A stretch of DNA of 64,000 bases from Serratia nematodiphila DZ0503SBS1 (GCF_000738675.1 NZ_JPUX01000001.1:124001-188000), one strand, 5' to 3'; shown: positions 33,688 to 46,004, counted from the stretch's first letter. Translations and numbers: made by a program. Notes: generated from the letters alone by a model not told the origin.

Positions 33688-35151
33688 ATGCTCAGTCTGG
33701 AGACGCTCGATCTGCTGCTGGCGATCACCGAAGGCGAGATGATCGAAGAGATGATCGTCGGCATGCTGGCGGCGCCGCAGCTGTCGGTATTCTTTAAAAA
33801 GTTTCCGGCCCTTCGCCGAGCGCTGGATCGCGATCTGCCGCGCTGGAAGCTGCAGCTTAAGGAACGCCTGCAGGAGGCGATGGTGCCGCCGGCGCTGGCG
33901 CAGGAATTCTATCGCTACCAGCAGTGCCAGCTGGAGAACAACACCCAGTTCTATCACAACCTCAACGACACCATGGAGCTGCTGCGCCAGCTGGCCTCAC
34001 CGTTTTATGAACAGGCGCGCGCGCTGGTGGACGCCGCCGATCTGCCCAATCATCCGCTGGACGACAGCTTTCAAACGCTGTTTCTGCAGCGCTGGCGCAT
34101 CAGCCTGACGCTGCAGGCCACCATGCTGCACCACCAACTGCTGGAACAAGAGCGCGAGCAGCTGATGGCGGAACTGCAGGAGCGGTTGGCGCTGAGCGGC
34201 GCGCTGGAACCTCTGCTGTCGGAAAACGACACCGCCGCCGGCAGGCTGTGGGACATGAGCAAAGGCCAGCTGCAGCGTGGCGATTATCAGCGGCTGGTGG
34301 AGTACGGCAACTTTTTGCAGCAGCAGCCGGAGCTGAAAAAACTGGCGCAACAGCTGGGCCGCAGCTATCAGGCCAAGGCGGTGCAGCAACAGGACGCGCA
34401 GCCGGAGCCGTTCAGGGTCATGGTGCAGGTGCCGGCCACGCTGCCGGAAGAAGTGAGCGGCATTCATCAAAGCGACGACATTCTGCGCCTGCTGCCGCCG
34501 GAGCTGGCGACGCTGGGGATTGAAGAGCTGGAATTCGAGTTTTATCGCCGCCTGTTGGAAAAGCGGCTGCTGAGCTACCGTCTGCAGGGCGACGTCTGGC
34601 AGGAACAGATCCTGATCCGCCAGGTCACTCACCAGCAGCAGGATCAACAGCCGCGCGGGCCGTTTATCGTCTGCGTGGACACCTCCGGATCGATGGGCGG
34701 TTTCAACGAACAGTGCGCCAAGGCGTTCTGTCTGGCGCTGCTGCGCATTGCGCTGGCGGACAACCGCCGCTGCTATATCATGCTGTTCGCCAACCAGATC
34801 GTGCATTACGAACTCACCGCCGCCAGCGGCATCGAGCAGGCAGTGCGCTTTCTCGGCCAGCAGTTTCGTGGCGGCACCGATCTGGCGGCCTGCCTGAACG
34901 CCACCGTCACCAAAATGGCGGAGAGCGGCTGGTTCGACGCCGATGCGGTGATCATTTCCGATTTTATTGCCCAGCGGTTGCCGGAGGAGGTAATAAAGAA
35001 GGTGAAACAGCAGCAGCAAAGCCACCAGCAACGTTTCCACGCGGTGGCGATGTCCGCCTACGGCAAACCCGGCATCATGCGCATCTTCGATCATATCTGG
35101 CGCTTTGATACCGGGCTGAAAAGCCGTTTGATGCGCCGCTGGCGGCGCTAG
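33688..35151 (+). CDS. viaA: VWA-domain partner protein ViaA
   Basis: Partner of RavA, stimulating its ATPase; the pair influences aminoglycoside sensitivity through respiratory complexes in E. coli. It has 487 residues (E. coli 483). The N-terminal two thirds are helical and Gln/Leu-rich. The C-terminal VWA domain has the metal site [16 protein letters not shown] (DxSxS) and the conserved FRGGTDL threonine. Its ATG follows the ravA stop by two bases, so the two form an operon. It ends six bases from the convergent asnA stop with no clear terminator between. Confidence 0.95.
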   Translation: MLSLETLDLLLAITEGEMIEEMIVGMLAAPQLSVFFKKFPALRRALDRDLPRWKLQLKERLQEAMVPPALAQEFYRYQQCQLENNTQFYHNLNDTMELLRQLASPFYEQARALVDAADLPNHPLDDSFQTLFLQRWRISLTLQATMLHHQLLEQEREQLMAELQERLALSGALEPLLSENDTAAGRLWDMSKGQLQRGDYQRLVEYGNFLQQQPELKKLAQQLGRSYQAKAVQQQDAQPEPFRVMVQVPATLPEEVSGIHQSDDILRLLPPELATLGIEELEFEFYRRLLEKRLLSYRLQGDVWQEQILIRQVTHQQQDQQPRGPFIVCVDTSGSMGGFNEQCAKAFCLALLRIALADNRRCYIMLFANQIVHYELTAASGIEQAVRFLGQQFRGGTDLAACLNATVTKMAESGWFDADAVIISDFIAQRLPEEVIKKVKQQQQSHQQRFHAVAMSAYGKPGIMRIFDHIWRFDTGLKSRLMRRWRR

Positions 35152-35157
35152 GCGAGA

Positions 35158-36150
35158 TTAGAGCAGGCCTTCGACCGAGCCGCGCACTTCCGGCGACCAC
35201 ACGCCGCATTGCACCTGGCCGATATGCGACAGTTGCAGCAACAACATCACCAGACGCGACTGACCGATGCCGCCGCCGATGGTCTGCGGCATATCGCCGC
35301 GCAGCAACGACTGGTGCCATTCCAACGCCATGCGCTCTTCATCGCCGGTCAGCGCCAGCTGATGTTTCAGCGCGGCGGCGTCAACGCGGATCCCCATGGA
35401 GGACAGCTCGAAAGCGTCCTGCAGCACCGGGTTCCACACCACGATATCACCGTTCAGGCCCGCCAGGCCATCCGCCGTCGGCGTGGTCCAGTCATCATAG
35501 TCCGGCGCCCGCACATCGTGCGATTTACCGTGTGACAGCTTGCCGCCGATGCCAATCAGGAACACTGCGCCCAATTCTTTGGCGATCGCCCGCTCACGCC
35601 CCTTGGCGTCCAGATCAGGGTAGCGCTGCAGCAGGGTTTCGCTGTGCACGAAGTGGATCTGTTCCGGCAGGAACGGGGTCAGGCCATGCTCGCGGCTGAC
35701 TTCCGCCTCCGTCGCCTTGATCGCAGCGTAAATGCTGCGCACGGTGTTTTTCAGGTAGTCCAGGCTGCGCTCACCGTCGCCCATCACCCGCTCCCAGTCC
35801 CACTGATCGACGTACACCGAGTGGATAGGCGTCAGGCGGTCTTCATCCGGGCGCAGCGCCTTCATATGGGTATACAGGCCTTCGCCGGCGCCGAAATCGT
35901 AGCTGCCCAGGGTTTTGCGTTTCCATTTCGCCAGCGAATGCACCACTTCGAAGGTGGCGTCCGGCAAGGTTTTGACTTTGACCTGCACCGCTTTCTCGCT
36001 GCCGGAAAGGTTATCCTGCGTGCCGTCGCCCAGGCGGCTAAGGATCGGGGCTTGCACTTCGATCAGACCGAGCTGTTGCTCCAGCTGGCGGGAGAAGAAG
36101 GATTTGACCTGGCTGATTTGTTGTTGTTTTTGGATAAACTGTTTTTTCAT
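35158..36150 (-). CDS. asnA: Aspartate--ammonia ligase (asparagine synthetase A)
   Basis: Makes asparagine from aspartate, ammonia and ATP through a beta-aspartyl-AMP intermediate. It has 330 residues and the class II aminoacyl-tRNA synthetase fold. Conserved blocks are [33 protein letters not shown] (the substrate-binding region) and the C-terminal [14 protein letters not shown] motif 3. The ATG at 36150 ([11 protein letters not shown]) matches E. coli; an upstream in-frame start is unlikely. It is divergent from asnC, whose product activates it in E. coli when asparagine is scarce. Confidence 0.97.
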   Translation of the reverse strand: MKKQFIQKQQQISQVKSFFSRQLEQQLGLIEVQAPILSRLGDGTQDNLSGSEKAVQVKVKTLPDATFEVVHSLAKWKRKTLGSYDFGAGEGLYTHMKALRPDEDRLTPIHSVYVDQWDWERVMGDGERSLDYLKNTVRSIYAAIKATEAEVSREHGLTPFLPEQIHFVHSETLLQRYPDLDAKGRERAIAKELGAVFLIGIGGKLSHGKSHDVRAPDYDDWTTPTADGLAGLNGDIVVWNPVLQDAFELSSMGIRVDAAALKHQLALTGDEERMALEWHQSLLRGDMPQTIGGGIGQSRLVMLLLQLSHIGQVQCGVWSPEVRGSVEGLL

Positions 36151-36305
36151 TGCCGTATCTCTTGTAAACCTGTCTCTGTTGCCATCGATTAAGCAACAAA
36201 ACGACACAACAATTCAATATCCATCAATCAATATTGCCTTTTCACTTTTAATCGTTCATTTTTACCCGGACAGAATTCAACAATCGTTAATTAATGGGGG
36301 ATTAA

Positions 36306-36767
36306 ATGGCGGAAATTTATCAGATCGATAATCTCGATCGCGGCATTCTCAACGCCCTGATGGACAATGCGCGCACACCGTACGCCGAACTGGCGAAAAA
36401 CTTCGCCGTCAGCCCCGGCACCATTCATGTGCGGGTGGAGAAGATGAAGCAGGCCGGGATCATCACCGGCGCGCGCATCGACGTCAGCCCCAAACAGCTG
36501 GGCTACGACGTGTGCTGCTTTATTGGCATCATATTAAAGAGCGCCAAGGATTACCCTTCGGCGCTGAAGAAGCTGGAAAGCCTGGAAGAAGTGGTGGAAG
36601 CCTATTACACCACCGGCCACTACAGCGTCTTTATTAAGGTAATGTGCCGATCGATCGACGCGTTGCAACAGGTACTTATCAACAAGATCCAGACCATCGA
36701 CGAGATCCAGTCCACCGAAACGCTGATCTCACTGCAGAACCCCATTATGCGCACCATCGTGCCGTAA
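36306..36767 (+). CDS. asnC: Lrp/AsnC-family regulator AsnC
   Basis: Feast-famine regulator that activates asnA and represses itself, with asparagine as effector. It has 153 residues: an N-terminal helix-turn-helix (NARTPYAELAKNFAVSPGTIHVRVEKMKQAGII begins near residue 22) and a C-terminal RAM ligand domain that builds the octamer. A run of G (GGGGG) ahead of the ATG serves as Shine-Dalgarno. The 155-bp gap to asnA should hold its binding sites; no exact operator could be picked out. Confidence 0.96.
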   Translation: MAEIYQIDNLDRGILNALMDNARTPYAELAKNFAVSPGTIHVRVEKMKQAGIITGARIDVSPKQLGYDVCCFIGIILKSAKDYPSALKKLESLEEVVEAYYTTGHYSVFIKVMCRSIDALQQVLINKIQTIDEIQSTETLISLQNPIMRTIVP

Positions 36768-36789
36768 CCCGCCAAATTGCATACCCACA

Positions 36790-36798
36790 TTATCCACA
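36790..36798 (+). promoter_or_regulatory. DnaA box at the mioC promoter
   Basis: A consensus TTATCCACA 70 bases before the mioC ATG, the position where DnaA represses mioC in E. coli. A TACAAT -10 candidate lies at 36824-36829. Confidence 0.8.
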
Positions 36799-36867
36799 GG
36801 TAGATCCCAGCCGATTCACAGCGTACAATGCAGCCACTTTGAGTGAGAAGGTTGGGATCGTTGGTTC

Positions 36868-37308
36868 ATGGCAGACATTACTCTGATCAGTGGCAGTACG
36901 CTTGGCAGCGCCGAATACGTGGCTGAACATTTGGCTGAAAAGCTGGAAGACGCGGGTTTCTCTACCGAGATGCTGCACGGCCCTGAACTGGATGAACTGC
37001 CGTTGACCGGCCGCTGGCTGGTGGTCTCTTCCACGCACGGCGCCGGCGAATTGCCGGATAACCTTCAACCGCTGTTGGAACAGATCGCTGAGCAGCAGCC
37101 GGATCTTTCCGAGGTACAGTTCGGCGCCGTCGGTTTGGGCAGTTCGGAATACGATACCTTCTGCGGCGCAATCAAACAGATCGACGATCTGTTGATCGCC
37201 AGAGGCGCTAAAAGGATCGGCGATCGCCTCGAGATCGACGTGACCGAGCATGAAATTCCCGAGGATCCGGCCGAGGAATGGGTAAAAAACTGGATCAATT
37301 TACTCTAA
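36868..37308 (+). CDS. mioC: Flavodoxin-like protein MioC
   Basis: FMN-binding flavodoxin of 146 residues (E. coli 147), reported to support biotin synthase in vitro; its transcription runs towards oriC. The phosphate-binding loop is SGSTLGSAEYVAEHL at residues 8-22, and the flavin loops are SSTHGAGELPDN and GLGSSEYDTFCGA. The ATG has only a weak Shine-Dalgarno (GGGATC) but the N terminus MADITLISGSTLG fits the family. It ends where oriC begins. Confidence 0.96.
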   Translation: MADITLISGSTLGSAEYVAEHLAEKLEDAGFSTEMLHGPELDELPLTGRWLVVSSTHGAGELPDNLQPLLEQIAEQQPDLSEVQFGAVGLGSSEYDTFCGAIKQIDDLLIARGAKRIGDRLEIDVTEHEIPEDPAEEWVKNWINLL

Positions 37309-37333
37309 TTCGTCTAAAGATCGTGCGAACGAT

Positions 37334-37342
37334 TGTGGATAA
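37334..37342 (-). promoter_or_regulatory. oriC DnaA box R4
   Basis: Consensus TTATCCACA at the mioC-proximal edge of oriC. Confidence 0.9.
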
Positions 37343-37407
37343 CTATACTTAAAAGCAGGGTAAAAGCCGTAGTTATCCCAATAACAACCGTAGTGCGCTT
37401 TTTGTCC

Positions 37408-37416
37408 TGTGCATAA
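37408..37416 (-). promoter_or_regulatory. oriC DnaA box R2-like
   Basis: TTATGCACA on the minus strand; the E. coli R2 box is TTATACACA. Confidence 0.75.
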
Positions 37417-37513
37417 CAAGCCTTTTAGATCCCAGCTTATCTGCATCGGGATCACCGATCATTCACAGCAAACGATCCTCCTTAATCTGCTGATCTTCAT
37501 CGTGAATAGTCAC

Positions 37514-37522
37514 TTATCCACA
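37514..37522 (+). promoter_or_regulatory. oriC DnaA box R1
   Basis: Consensus TTATCCACA adjacent to the AT-rich 13-mers, in the orientation expected for loading DnaA towards the unwinding region. Confidence 0.9.
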
Positions 37523-37535
37523 GAGGATCGCGATC

Positions 37536-37578
37536 CTAATAAGAGATCTAATAAAGAGATCTTTAAATAAAAAAGATC
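37536..37578. repeat. oriC AT-rich 13-mer repeats (DNA unwinding element)
   Basis: Three tandem copies: CTAATAAGAGATC (identical to the complement of E. coli 13-mer R), TAATAAAGAGATC and AATAAAAAAGATC. Confidence 0.9.
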
Positions 37579-37607
37579 TTCTTTTAATTACCGACGATCC
37601 TGACCAC

Positions 37608-37636
37608 TTGGTCGATCGTCTAAACTTGAGTAGAAT
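37608..37636 (+). promoter_or_regulatory. mnmG promoter beside oriC
   Basis: TTGGTC, 17 bases, TAGAAT. In E. coli transcription from the gidA promoter next to oriC helps open the origin. Confidence 0.7.
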
Positions 37637-37688
37637 CCCCGACCCCAGGGCAAATACGATCGTTCGCAATACGGCGAGGTGCAGTTCC

Positions 37689-39578
37689 ATGTTTTATCCA
37701 GATCAATTTGACGTCATCATCATCGGTGGTGGCCATGCAGGTACCGAGGCCGCCATGGCCGCGGCGCGCATGGGACGTCAGACTTTATTATTGACACACA
37801 ATATCGATACGCTGGGACAGATGTCCTGTAACCCGGCGATTGGCGGTATTGGTAAAGGGCATCTGGTTAAGGAAATTGATGCACTCGGCGGCCTGATGGC
37901 AACGGCGATCGACCACGCCGGCATCCAGTTTAGGATACTAAACGCCAGCAAAGGCCCTGCCGTTCGCGCCACTCGCGCTCAGGCGGATCGCGTCCTGTAT
38001 CGGCAAGCGATCCGTACCGCGTTGGAGAACCAGCCCAACCTGATGATCTTCCAACAGCCGGTTGAGGATCTGATCGTCGAAAACGATCGCGTCGTGGGCG
38101 CCGTCACCCAAATGGGCCTGAAATTCCGCGCCAAGGCGGTGGTATTGACCGTAGGCACCTTCCTGGACGGCAAGATCCATATCGGCCTGGAGAATTACAG
38201 CGGCGGCCGCGCCGGGGATCCTCCTTCGATCTCGCTGTCGCAGCGTTTGCGTGAACTGCCGCTGCGCGTTAACCGCTTGAAAACCGGTACACCGCCGCGC
38301 ATCGACGCCCGCACTATCGATTTCAGCGTACTGGCACCGCAACACGGCGATACGCCGGTGCCGGTATTCTCGTTCCTGGGCGATGCCAGCCAGCACCCGG
38401 AACAAATGGCGTGCTACATCACCCACACCAATGAAAAAACGCATGACGTGATCCGCAATAACCTCGATCGCAGCCCGATGTATGCCGGGATCATCGAAGG
38501 GATCGGCCCACGTTACTGTCCGTCGATCGAAGACAAGGTCATGCGTTTTGCCGATCGCAACGCGCACCAGATCTTCCTTGAGCCGGAAGGCCTGACCAGC
38601 AACGAGATTTACCCTAACGGGATCTCCACCAGCCTGCCGTTCGACGTGCAGATGCAAATCGTCCGTTCAATGGAAGGGATGCAGAACGCGCGTATTATTC
38701 GCCCTGGTTATGCCATCGAGTACGATTTCTTCGATCCGCGCGATCTGAAACCGACGCTGGAAAGCAAATTTATTCAGGGCCTGTTCTTCGCCGGCCAGAT
38801 CAACGGCACCACCGGCTATGAAGAAGCCGCCGCACAGGGGCTGCTGGCCGGTCTGAACGCCGGGCGTTTCGCCGATGAACAAGAGGGCTGGGCGCCACGT
38901 CGCGATCAGGCCTACCTCGGCGTGCTGGTGGACGATCTCAGCACCCTTGGTACCAAAGAGCCGTACCGCATGTTTACCTCACGCGCCGAGTATCGTCTGA
39001 TGCTGCGCGAAGACAACGCCGATCTCCGCCTGACGGAAAAAGGCCGTGAACTCGGCCTGGTGGACGACGTGCGTTGGGCGCGCTACAGCGAGAAGCTGGA
39101 GCGAATCGAACGCGAACGTCAGCGCCTGCGCGACATCTGGATGCACCCGCATGCCGAGAACGTCGAACAGGTCAATGCGTTGCTGAAAGCGCCGCTGTCG
39201 CGTGAAGCGAACGGCGAAGAACTGCTGCGCCGCCCGGAGATGGATTACGCGCAGTTAACCGGCACCGACGCCTTCGCGCCGCCGCTGGACGACGTACAAG
39301 CCGCCGAGCAGGTCGAGATCCAGGTCAAATACGAAGGCTATATCGCTCGCCAGCAGGAAGAGATCGAAAAACAGCAGCGCAACGAGAACACCGTGCTGCC
39401 GCTGGATCTTGACTACCGTCAGGTTTCGGGACTGTCGAACGAAGTGATCGCCAAGCTGAACGATCACAAACCGAACTCCATCGGCCAGGCTTCGCGCATC
39501 TCCGGCATTACACCGGCGGCGATCTCGATTTTGCTGATCTGGCTGAAAAAGCAGGGACTGCTGCGCCGCAGCGCATAA
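37689..39578 (+). CDS. mnmG: tRNA uridine-5-carboxymethylaminomethyl modification enzyme MnmG (GidA)
   Basis: FAD-dependent subunit of MnmE-MnmG that builds the cmnm5 group at the wobble uridine of several tRNAs. It has 629 residues, the E. coli length. The FAD-binding [10 protein letters not shown] motif lies near residue 13. Conserved blocks include [24 protein letters not shown], the catalytic-loop KTGTPPRID, and [16 protein letters not shown]. The ATG at 37689 gives [15 protein letters not shown]; an in-frame ATG at 37608 would overlap the promoter. Located directly right of oriC and upstream of rsmG. Confidence 0.98.
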   Translation: MFYPDQFDVIIIGGGHAGTEAAMAAARMGRQTLLLTHNIDTLGQMSCNPAIGGIGKGHLVKEIDALGGLMATAIDHAGIQFRILNASKGPAVRATRAQADRVLYRQAIRTALENQPNLMIFQQPVEDLIVENDRVVGAVTQMGLKFRAKAVVLTVGTFLDGKIHIGLENYSGGRAGDPPSISLSQRLRELPLRVNRLKTGTPPRIDARTIDFSVLAPQHGDTPVPVFSFLGDASQHPEQMACYITHTNEKTHDVIRNNLDRSPMYAGIIEGIGPRYCPSIEDKVMRFADRNAHQIFLEPEGLTSNEIYPNGISTSLPFDVQMQIVRSMEGMQNARIIRPGYAIEYDFFDPRDLKPTLESKFIQGLFFAGQINGTTGYEEAAAQGLLAGLNAGRFADEQEGWAPRRDQAYLGVLVDDLSTLGTKEPYRMFTSRAEYRLMLREDNADLRLTEKGRELGLVDDVRWARYSEKLERIERERQRLRDIWMHPHAENVEQVNALLKAPLSREANGEELLRRPEMDYAQLTGTDAFAPPLDDVQAAEQVEIQVKYEGYIARQQEEIEKQQRNENTVLPLDLDYRQVSGLSNEVIAKLNDHKPNSIGQASRISGITPAAISILLIWLKKQGLLRRSA

Positions 39579-39591
39579 ATCCCGCTTCCAG

Positions 39592-39626
39592 GCGGCCGTT
39601 TGCTCAACCCGTAGCCAAACGGCCGC
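39592..39626 (+). other. Stem-loop between mnmG and rsmG
   Basis: GCGGCCGTTTG pairs over 11 bases with CAAACGGCCGC around a 13-base loop. No T-run follows, so it is more likely an mRNA 3' stabiliser or partial attenuator than a full terminator. Confidence 0.6.
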
Positions 39627-39716
39627 TGACATCACTTGCGCCCTGAATTATCATAGTCGCCTCATTGCGCCAGCTAACCATCCGCTGGTCGTTCAGCGCC
39701 TGCCAGAGGATCCGTT

Positions 39717-40337
39717 GTGCAAAAAAAATTAGACTCGCTGCTCGCGGCAGCAGGCATTGAGCTGCCCGATCAGCAGAAACAGCAGCTGCTGGGCTATGTC
39801 GGCATGCTGGATAAGTGGAACAAGGCTTATAACCTCACGTCGGTGCGCGATCCGCAGCAAATGCTGGTGCGCCACATCCTCGACAGTATTGTGGTCAATC
39901 CGCATCTGCAGGGCTCGCGTTTTATCGATGTCGGCACCGGCCCCGGCTTGCCGGGCATTCCGCTGGCGATTGTGCGCCCGGACGCGCATTTCACGCTGCT
40001 CGACAGCCTGGGCAAGCGCGTGCGTTTCCTGCGCCAGGTGCAGCATGAGCTGGGCCTGAACAATATCGAGCCGGTGCAGAGCCGCGTCGAAGCGTTTCCG
40101 GCCGAGCCACCGTTCGATGGCGTGATCAGCCGGGCATTCGCTTCGCTGCAGGATATGCTGTCCTGGTGCCATCACCTGCCGGCGAAAGGGCAGGGGCGTT
40201 TTTACGCGTTGAAAGGCGTGCGCCCGGATGAAGAACTGACGCAGCTGCCGGCTGGCGTTAGCCTGGAGTCCATCGTGCGGCTGCAGGTGCCTGAACTGGA
40301 AGGCGAACGTCATCTGGTGATTCTTAAGGCAAACTGA
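39717..40337 (+). CDS. rsmG: 16S rRNA (guanine527-N7)-methyltransferase RsmG (GidB)
   Basis: SAM-dependent enzyme that methylates G527 of 16S rRNA; loss gives low-level streptomycin resistance. It has 206 residues (E. coli 207). The SAM-binding motif is [16 protein letters not shown], with [13 protein letters not shown] and VISRAFASL further on. The start is GTG at 39717, preceded by AGAGGA; no ATG lies at a suitable place and the reading [14 protein letters not shown] matches the family beginning. Confidence 0.96.
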   Translation: MQKKLDSLLAAAGIELPDQQKQQLLGYVGMLDKWNKAYNLTSVRDPQQMLVRHILDSIVVNPHLQGSRFIDVGTGPGLPGIPLAIVRPDAHFTLLDSLGKRVRFLRQVQHELGLNNIEPVQSRVEAFPAEPPFDGVISRAFASLQDMLSWCHHLPAKGQGRFYALKGVRPDEELTQLPAGVSLESIVRLQVPELEGERHLVILKAN

Positions 40338-40976
40338 GTTTGCTTTTGATCAAACAAGCGTGAATTAAAGGTCGTACCCAGCAGAAAGATAAGCAGGCTA
40401 ATCAGTTGGTCGCTTTTTTTAGTTAATTTACTTTTTATTAACACAAAAAACGCGGCTAATTAGCGACAATAGAGTAATTGCATTTAGAAATAGTCACGTT
40501 AGCAATCATGTGCGAAAGATTGGCGTTTGCTGCTAATGTTAATTGGCTGTTGGAATATTGCCCCGCTGCTTGTCAATAAAAGGTTTTCATCGGGTATACG
40601 GATTGTTTTTGAACAGTTAACTAGTAATGTTTTGATTTATATAATTTTTTTATCGCTCAAATTGCTAAAGACGGTTTGGTTGACCATCGGCTATAAATCA
40701 GGAAGGGACATTACTGTGATCGGCTTCGCGTTTCTAAACGCAACGCTGGAATAATCAGACAATTAAATGCGCCCTATTATTCCGACCGTTTTCTTGTGAA
40801 AATAGGCTGGAATAGGGAAATTTAAATAATTGTTCACCTTTTCGCTACTTATCGATTGAATTCGTTGGTATGCCCCGTATAATTTGCTCGTTTTTTGCTG
40901 CTTGACTCAGGACAGCAAAAACAGTTGTATACGTCACTCAGCATACCCCCTCTGGGGTACGGAGAGAACAAACGTC
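40338..40976 (+). other. Long AT-rich rsmG-atpI intergenic region
   Basis: About 640 bp, clearly AT-richer than its surroundings, with no supported gene. E. coli has a gap of similar size here that carries the unc promoter. A short inverted repeat GCGTTT-ct-AAACGC lies at 40728-40741. A hydrophobic 75-codon frame at 40527-40754 has no Shine-Dalgarno and is not called. AT-rich DNA next to oriC may bind H-NS or Fis, but nothing specific is visible. Confidence 0.55.
40856..40883 (+). promoter_or_regulatory. atp operon promoter
   Basis: TTGAAT, 16 bases, TATAAT about 94 bases before atpI. It fits the main unc promoter position. Confidence 0.65.
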
Positions 40977-41360
40977 ATGTCTGTGTCCCTTTACAGCGGG
41001 AAAGTCGCACGCAAACTGCTGTTTTTGCAGTTAATGACTTTTGTTCTGATCAGCGTTGCTTTCTGGCTGAAAAGCCCGGAATGGAGCGCTTCGGCGTTGG
41101 CAGGCGGTCTCGCCGCCTGGTTGCCGAGTGCAATGTTTATGCTGTTTGCCTTGCGCCATCAGGCGCAAACGCCGGCGCCCGGTAGGGTTGCCTGGTCGTT
41201 CGCCATCGGCGAGGGGCTAAAGGTCGTGATCACCATCGTTTTGCTGATCGTGGCGCTGGGGGTGTTCAAGGCGGAGTTTATACCGCTTGGCCTGACCTAT
41301 TTAGCGGTGTTAGTGGTGCAGATAGTGGCACCGGCCGTGATTAACAGTTACCGAACTTAA
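40977..41360 (+). CDS. atpI: ATP synthase accessory protein AtpI
   Basis: Small membrane protein (127 residues) that heads the operon; it is dispensable and thought to help c-ring assembly or cation supply. Four hydrophobic helices are visible, with MSVSLYSGKVARKLLFLQ at the N terminus and VVQIVAPAVIN at the C terminus, as in E. coli (126 residues). The ATG at 40977 has a GGAGAG Shine-Dalgarno; an upstream in-frame start would lie in the leader. Confidence 0.94.
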   Translation: MSVSLYSGKVARKLLFLQLMTFVLISVAFWLKSPEWSASALAGGLAAWLPSAMFMLFALRHQAQTPAPGRVAWSFAIGEGLKVVITIVLLIVALGVFKAEFIPLGLTYLAVLVVQIVAPAVINSYRT

Positions 41361-41364
41361 CTAA

Positions 41365-42162
<798 letters not shown>

Positions 42163-42182
42163 TTTTCTTAAAACACTTGCAC

Positions 42183-42979
<797 letters not shown>

Positions 42980-42993
42980 GGAGGGAGGGGCTG

Positions 42994-43527
42994 ATGTCTG
43001 AATTTGTAACTGTAGCTCGCCCCTACGCCAAAGCAGCTTTTGACTTTGCCGTTGAGCACCAAAGCGTAGAGCGCTGGCAGGAAATGCTGGCGTTTGCGGC
43101 TGAAGTCACTCGCAATGAACAGATTTCTGAACTGCTGTCTGGCGCGGTTGCGCCAGAAACGCTGTCCAAGACGTTCATCGCGGTTTGTGGCGATCGGCTC
43201 GACGAACATGGCCAGAACTTTATCCGTGTAATGGCCGAAAATGGACGTTTACTGGTTCTTCCTGCCGTGCTGCAGCAGTTCATCGAACTGCGCGCCTCGC
43301 TGGAATCCACCGTCGAAGTCGAAGTGCTCTCTGCGAGCGCGCTGAACGACGAACAGCAGGCGAAAATCGCCGCTGCGATGGAAAAACGTCTGTCACGCAA
43401 AGTTAAGCTGAATTGCAAAATTGACAAGTCTGTACTGGCCGGCATCGTTGTTCGCGCCGGCGATATGGTGATTGATGGCAGCGTTCGCGGTCGTCTTGAA
43501 CGCCTGACAGACGTCTTGCAGTCTTAA
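42994..43527 (+). CDS. atpH: ATP synthase F1 subunit delta
   Basis: Connects the b-dimer stalk to the top of the alpha3beta3 head. It has 177 residues, as in E. coli, with the N-terminal six-helix domain ([15 protein letters not shown]) and the C-terminal part [22 protein letters not shown]. An AGGAGGGAGG-type Shine-Dalgarno precedes the ATG. It starts 14 bases after atpF. Confidence 0.97.
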   Translation: MSEFVTVARPYAKAAFDFAVEHQSVERWQEMLAFAAEVTRNEQISELLSGAVAPETLSKTFIAVCGDRLDEHGQNFIRVMAENGRLLVLPAVLQQFIELRASLESTVEVEVLSASALNDEQQAKIAAAMEKRLSRKVKLNCKIDKSVLAGIVVRAGDMVIDGSVRGRLERLTDVLQS

Positions 43528-43539
43528 GGGGACTGGAGC

Positions 43540-45081
43540 ATGCAACTGAATTCCACCGAAATCAGCGAACTGATCAAGCAGCGCATTGCTCAGTTCAATG
43601 TAGTGAGCGAAGCTCACAATGAAGGTACTATCGTTTCCGTCAGTGACGGGATCATCCGCGTACACGGCCTGGCCGAAGTTATGCAGGGCGAAATGATCGC
43701 GCTGCCTGGCAACCGTTACGCAATCGCATTGAACCTGGAGCGCGACTCCGTCGGTGCCGTGGTCATGGGTCCGTACGCGGATCTGGCCGAAGGCATGAAG
43801 GTTAAATGCACCGGCCGTATCCTGGAAGTTCCAGTCGGTCGTGGTCTGCTGGGCCGCGTAGTTAACACCCTGGGCGCGCCAATCGACGGCAAAGGCCCGA
43901 TTGAGAACGACGGCTTCTCTCCGGTAGAAGCTATCGCGCCAGGCGTTATCGAGCGTCAGTCCGTTGATCAGCCGGTTCAAACTGGCTACAAATCCGTTGA
44001 CGCCATGATTCCAATCGGCCGTGGCCAGCGTGAGCTGGTGATCGGTGACCGTCAGACCGGTAAAACCGCGCTGGCGATCGATGCGATCATCAACCAACGC
44101 GACTCCGGCATCAAATGCGTTTACGTGGCTATCGGCCAGAAAGCGTCCACCATCGCTAACGTGGTGCGCAAACTGGAAGAGCACGGCGCATTGGCCAACA
44201 CCATCGTGGTGGTGGCGACCGCTTCCGAATCCGCTGCACTGCAATACCTGGCGCCATACGCCGGTTGCGCAATGGGCGAATACTTCCGTGACCGCGGTGA
44301 AGACGCGCTGATCGTGTACGATGACCTGTCCAAACAGGCCGTTGCTTACCGCCAGATTTCCCTGCTGCTTCGTCGTCCGCCAGGTCGTGAAGCTTACCCA
44401 GGCGACGTATTCTACCTGCACTCCCGCTTGCTGGAGCGCGCAGCGCGCGTCAACGCCGAATACGTTGAAGCCTTCACCAAAGGTGAAGTTAAAGGCCAAA
44501 CCGGTTCACTGACCGCTCTGCCGATCATTGAAACCCAGGCGGGTGACGTTTCCGCGTTCGTTCCGACCAACGTAATCTCGATTACCGATGGTCAGATCTT
44601 CCTGGAATCCAACCTGTTCAACTCCGGTATTCGTCCGGCAGTTAACCCGGGTATCTCCGTATCCCGTGTTGGTGGCGCCGCGCAGACCAAGATCATGAAG
44701 AAACTGTCCGGTGGTATCCGTACCGCGCTGGCGCAGTATCGTGAACTGGCTGCGTTCTCCCAGTTCGCATCCGATCTGGACGACGCGACCCGCAAACAGC
44801 TGAGCCACGGTCAGAAAGTGACCGAGCTGCTGAAACAGAAACAGTATGCGCCGATGTCGGTTGCACAACAGTCTCTGGTGCTGTTTGCCGCAGAACGCGG
44901 TTACCTGAACGACGTCGAAGTCGCCAAAGTGGTGAGCTTCGAAGCCGCGCTGGTAGCCTATGCGGACCGCGAGCACGCCGAACTGCTGAACCACATCAAC
45001 CAAACTGGCAACTTCAATGATGAGATCGAGGGCAAGTTGAAAGACATCCTCGAGACCTTCAAGAAAACCCAGTCCTGGTAA
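43540..45081 (+). CDS. atpA: ATP synthase F1 subunit alpha
   Basis: Regulatory nucleotide-binding subunit, three per complex; 513 residues as in E. coli. The P-loop is [13 protein letters not shown] near residue 169. The ATP synthase alpha/beta signature lies around [14 protein letters not shown]. The N-terminal amphipathic region [16 protein letters not shown] binds delta. The gene uses mostly highly preferred codons, as expected for an abundant protein. It starts 12 bases after atpH. Confidence 0.98.
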   Translation: MQLNSTEISELIKQRIAQFNVVSEAHNEGTIVSVSDGIIRVHGLAEVMQGEMIALPGNRYAIALNLERDSVGAVVMGPYADLAEGMKVKCTGRILEVPVGRGLLGRVVNTLGAPIDGKGPIENDGFSPVEAIAPGVIERQSVDQPVQTGYKSVDAMIPIGRGQRELVIGDRQTGKTALAIDAIINQRDSGIKCVYVAIGQKASTIANVVRKLEEHGALANTIVVVATASESAALQYLAPYAGCAMGEYFRDRGEDALIVYDDLSKQAVAYRQISLLLRRPPGREAYPGDVFYLHSRLLERAARVNAEYVEAFTKGEVKGQTGSLTALPIIETQAGDVSAFVPTNVISITDGQIFLESNLFNSGIRPAVNPGISVSRVGGAAQTKIMKKLSGGIRTALAQYRELAAFSQFASDLDDATRKQLSHGQKVTELLKQKQYAPMSVAQQSLVLFAAERGYLNDVEVAKVVSFEAALVAYADREHAELLNHINQTGNFNDEIEGKLKDILETFKKTQSW

Positions 45082-45140
45082 CGCCGAACGGTCCTGCTGT
45101 TGAAAGACAGCAGGCCGTCTGGCACTGAGGAGAAGCAGAG

Positions 45141-46004
45141 ATGGCCGGCGCAAAAGAGATACGTAGTAAGATCGCTAGCGTGCAAAACACGCAAAAGATC
45201 ACTAAAGCGATGGAAATGGTCGCCGCCTCCAAAATGCGTAAATCGCAGGATCGCATGGCGGCCAGCCGTCCTTATGCAGAGACCATGCGCAAAGTGATTG
45301 GTCACCTTGCGTTAGGGAATCTGGAGTACAAGCACCCGTACCTGGATGAGCGTGACGTTAAGCGCGTCGGGTATCTGGTGGTGTCTACTGACCGTGGTCT
45401 CTGCGGCGGCTTGAACATCAACCTGTTCAAAAAGCTGCTGGCGGAGATGAAAGCCTGGTCCGAAAAAGGCGTCGAAACCGATTTGGCGCTGATTGGCTCT
45501 AAAGCGGCCTCTTTCTTTGGTTCCGTGGGCGGCAACGTGGTTGCCCAGGTGACCGGCATGGGGGATAAACCTTCCCTGTCGGATCTGATCGGGCCGGTGA
45601 AAGTGATGCTGCAGGCCTACGACGAAGGTCGTTTGGACAAGCTGTACATTGTCAGCAACAAATTTGTTAATACGATGTCCCAAGAGCCGCAGGTGCTTCA
45701 GCTGCTGCCGTTACCGCCAGCCGATGACGAAGAGCTGAAGAAAACGCCTTGGGATTACCTGTATGAACCCGATCCAAAAGTGCTGCTTGATACCTTGCTG
45801 CGCCGCTATGTGGAGTCGCAGGTTTATCAGGGCGTCGTGGAAAACCTGGCCAGCGAGCAGGCCGCACGAATGGTCGCGATGAAAGCCGCAACCGATAACG
45901 GCGGTAGCCTGATCAAAGAGCTGCAGTTGGTATACAACAAGGCGCGTCAGGCCAGCATCACTCAGGAACTCACCGAGATCGTTTCGGGAGCCTCCGCGGT
46001 TTAA
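45141..46004 (+). CDS. atpG: ATP synthase F1 subunit gamma
   Basis: Central rotor shaft; 287 residues as in E. coli. The N-terminal helix [34 protein letters not shown] and the C-terminal helix with [38 protein letters not shown] form the antiparallel coiled coil. A Rossmann-like domain lies between ([11 protein letters not shown]). It lies 59 bases after atpA; GAGGAG precedes the ATG. Confidence 0.98.
   Translation: MAGAKEIRSKIASVQNTQKITKAMEMVAASKMRKSQDRMAASRPYAETMRKVIGHLALGNLEYKHPYLDERDVKRVGYLVVSTDRGLCGGLNINLFKKLLAEMKAWSEKGVETDLALIGSKAASFFGSVGGNVVAQVTGMGDKPSLSDLIGPVKVMLQAYDEGRLDKLYIVSNKFVNTMSQEPQVLQLLPLPPADDEELKKTPWDYLYEPDPKVLLDTLLRRYVESQVYQGVVENLASEQAARMVAMKAATDNGGSLIKELQLVYNKARQASITQELTEIVSGASAV

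Larger units (their letters stand above)
37309..37605. other. oriC: Chromosomal replication origin oriC
   Basis: Lies between mioC and mnmG as in E. coli, here with the unwinding region on the right. DnaA boxes: R4 at 37334-37342 (TTATCCACA, minus), a TTATCCCAA box at 37373-37381, R2-like TTATGCACA at 37408-37416 (minus), and R1 at 37514-37522 (TTATCCACA, plus). Three AT-rich 13-mers ending in GATC follow at 37536-37548, 37549-37561 and 37566-37578. I count 13 GATC sites from 37319 to about 37617, the substrate of Dam and SeqA. IHF and Fis sites are expected but not confidently placed. Confidence 0.96.

Noticed and set aside
40527..40754. A hydrophobic 75-codon frame in the rsmG-atpI gap
   Set aside because: Begins with TTG, has no Shine-Dalgarno, and AT-rich DNA gives Ile/Leu/Phe-rich frames by chance.
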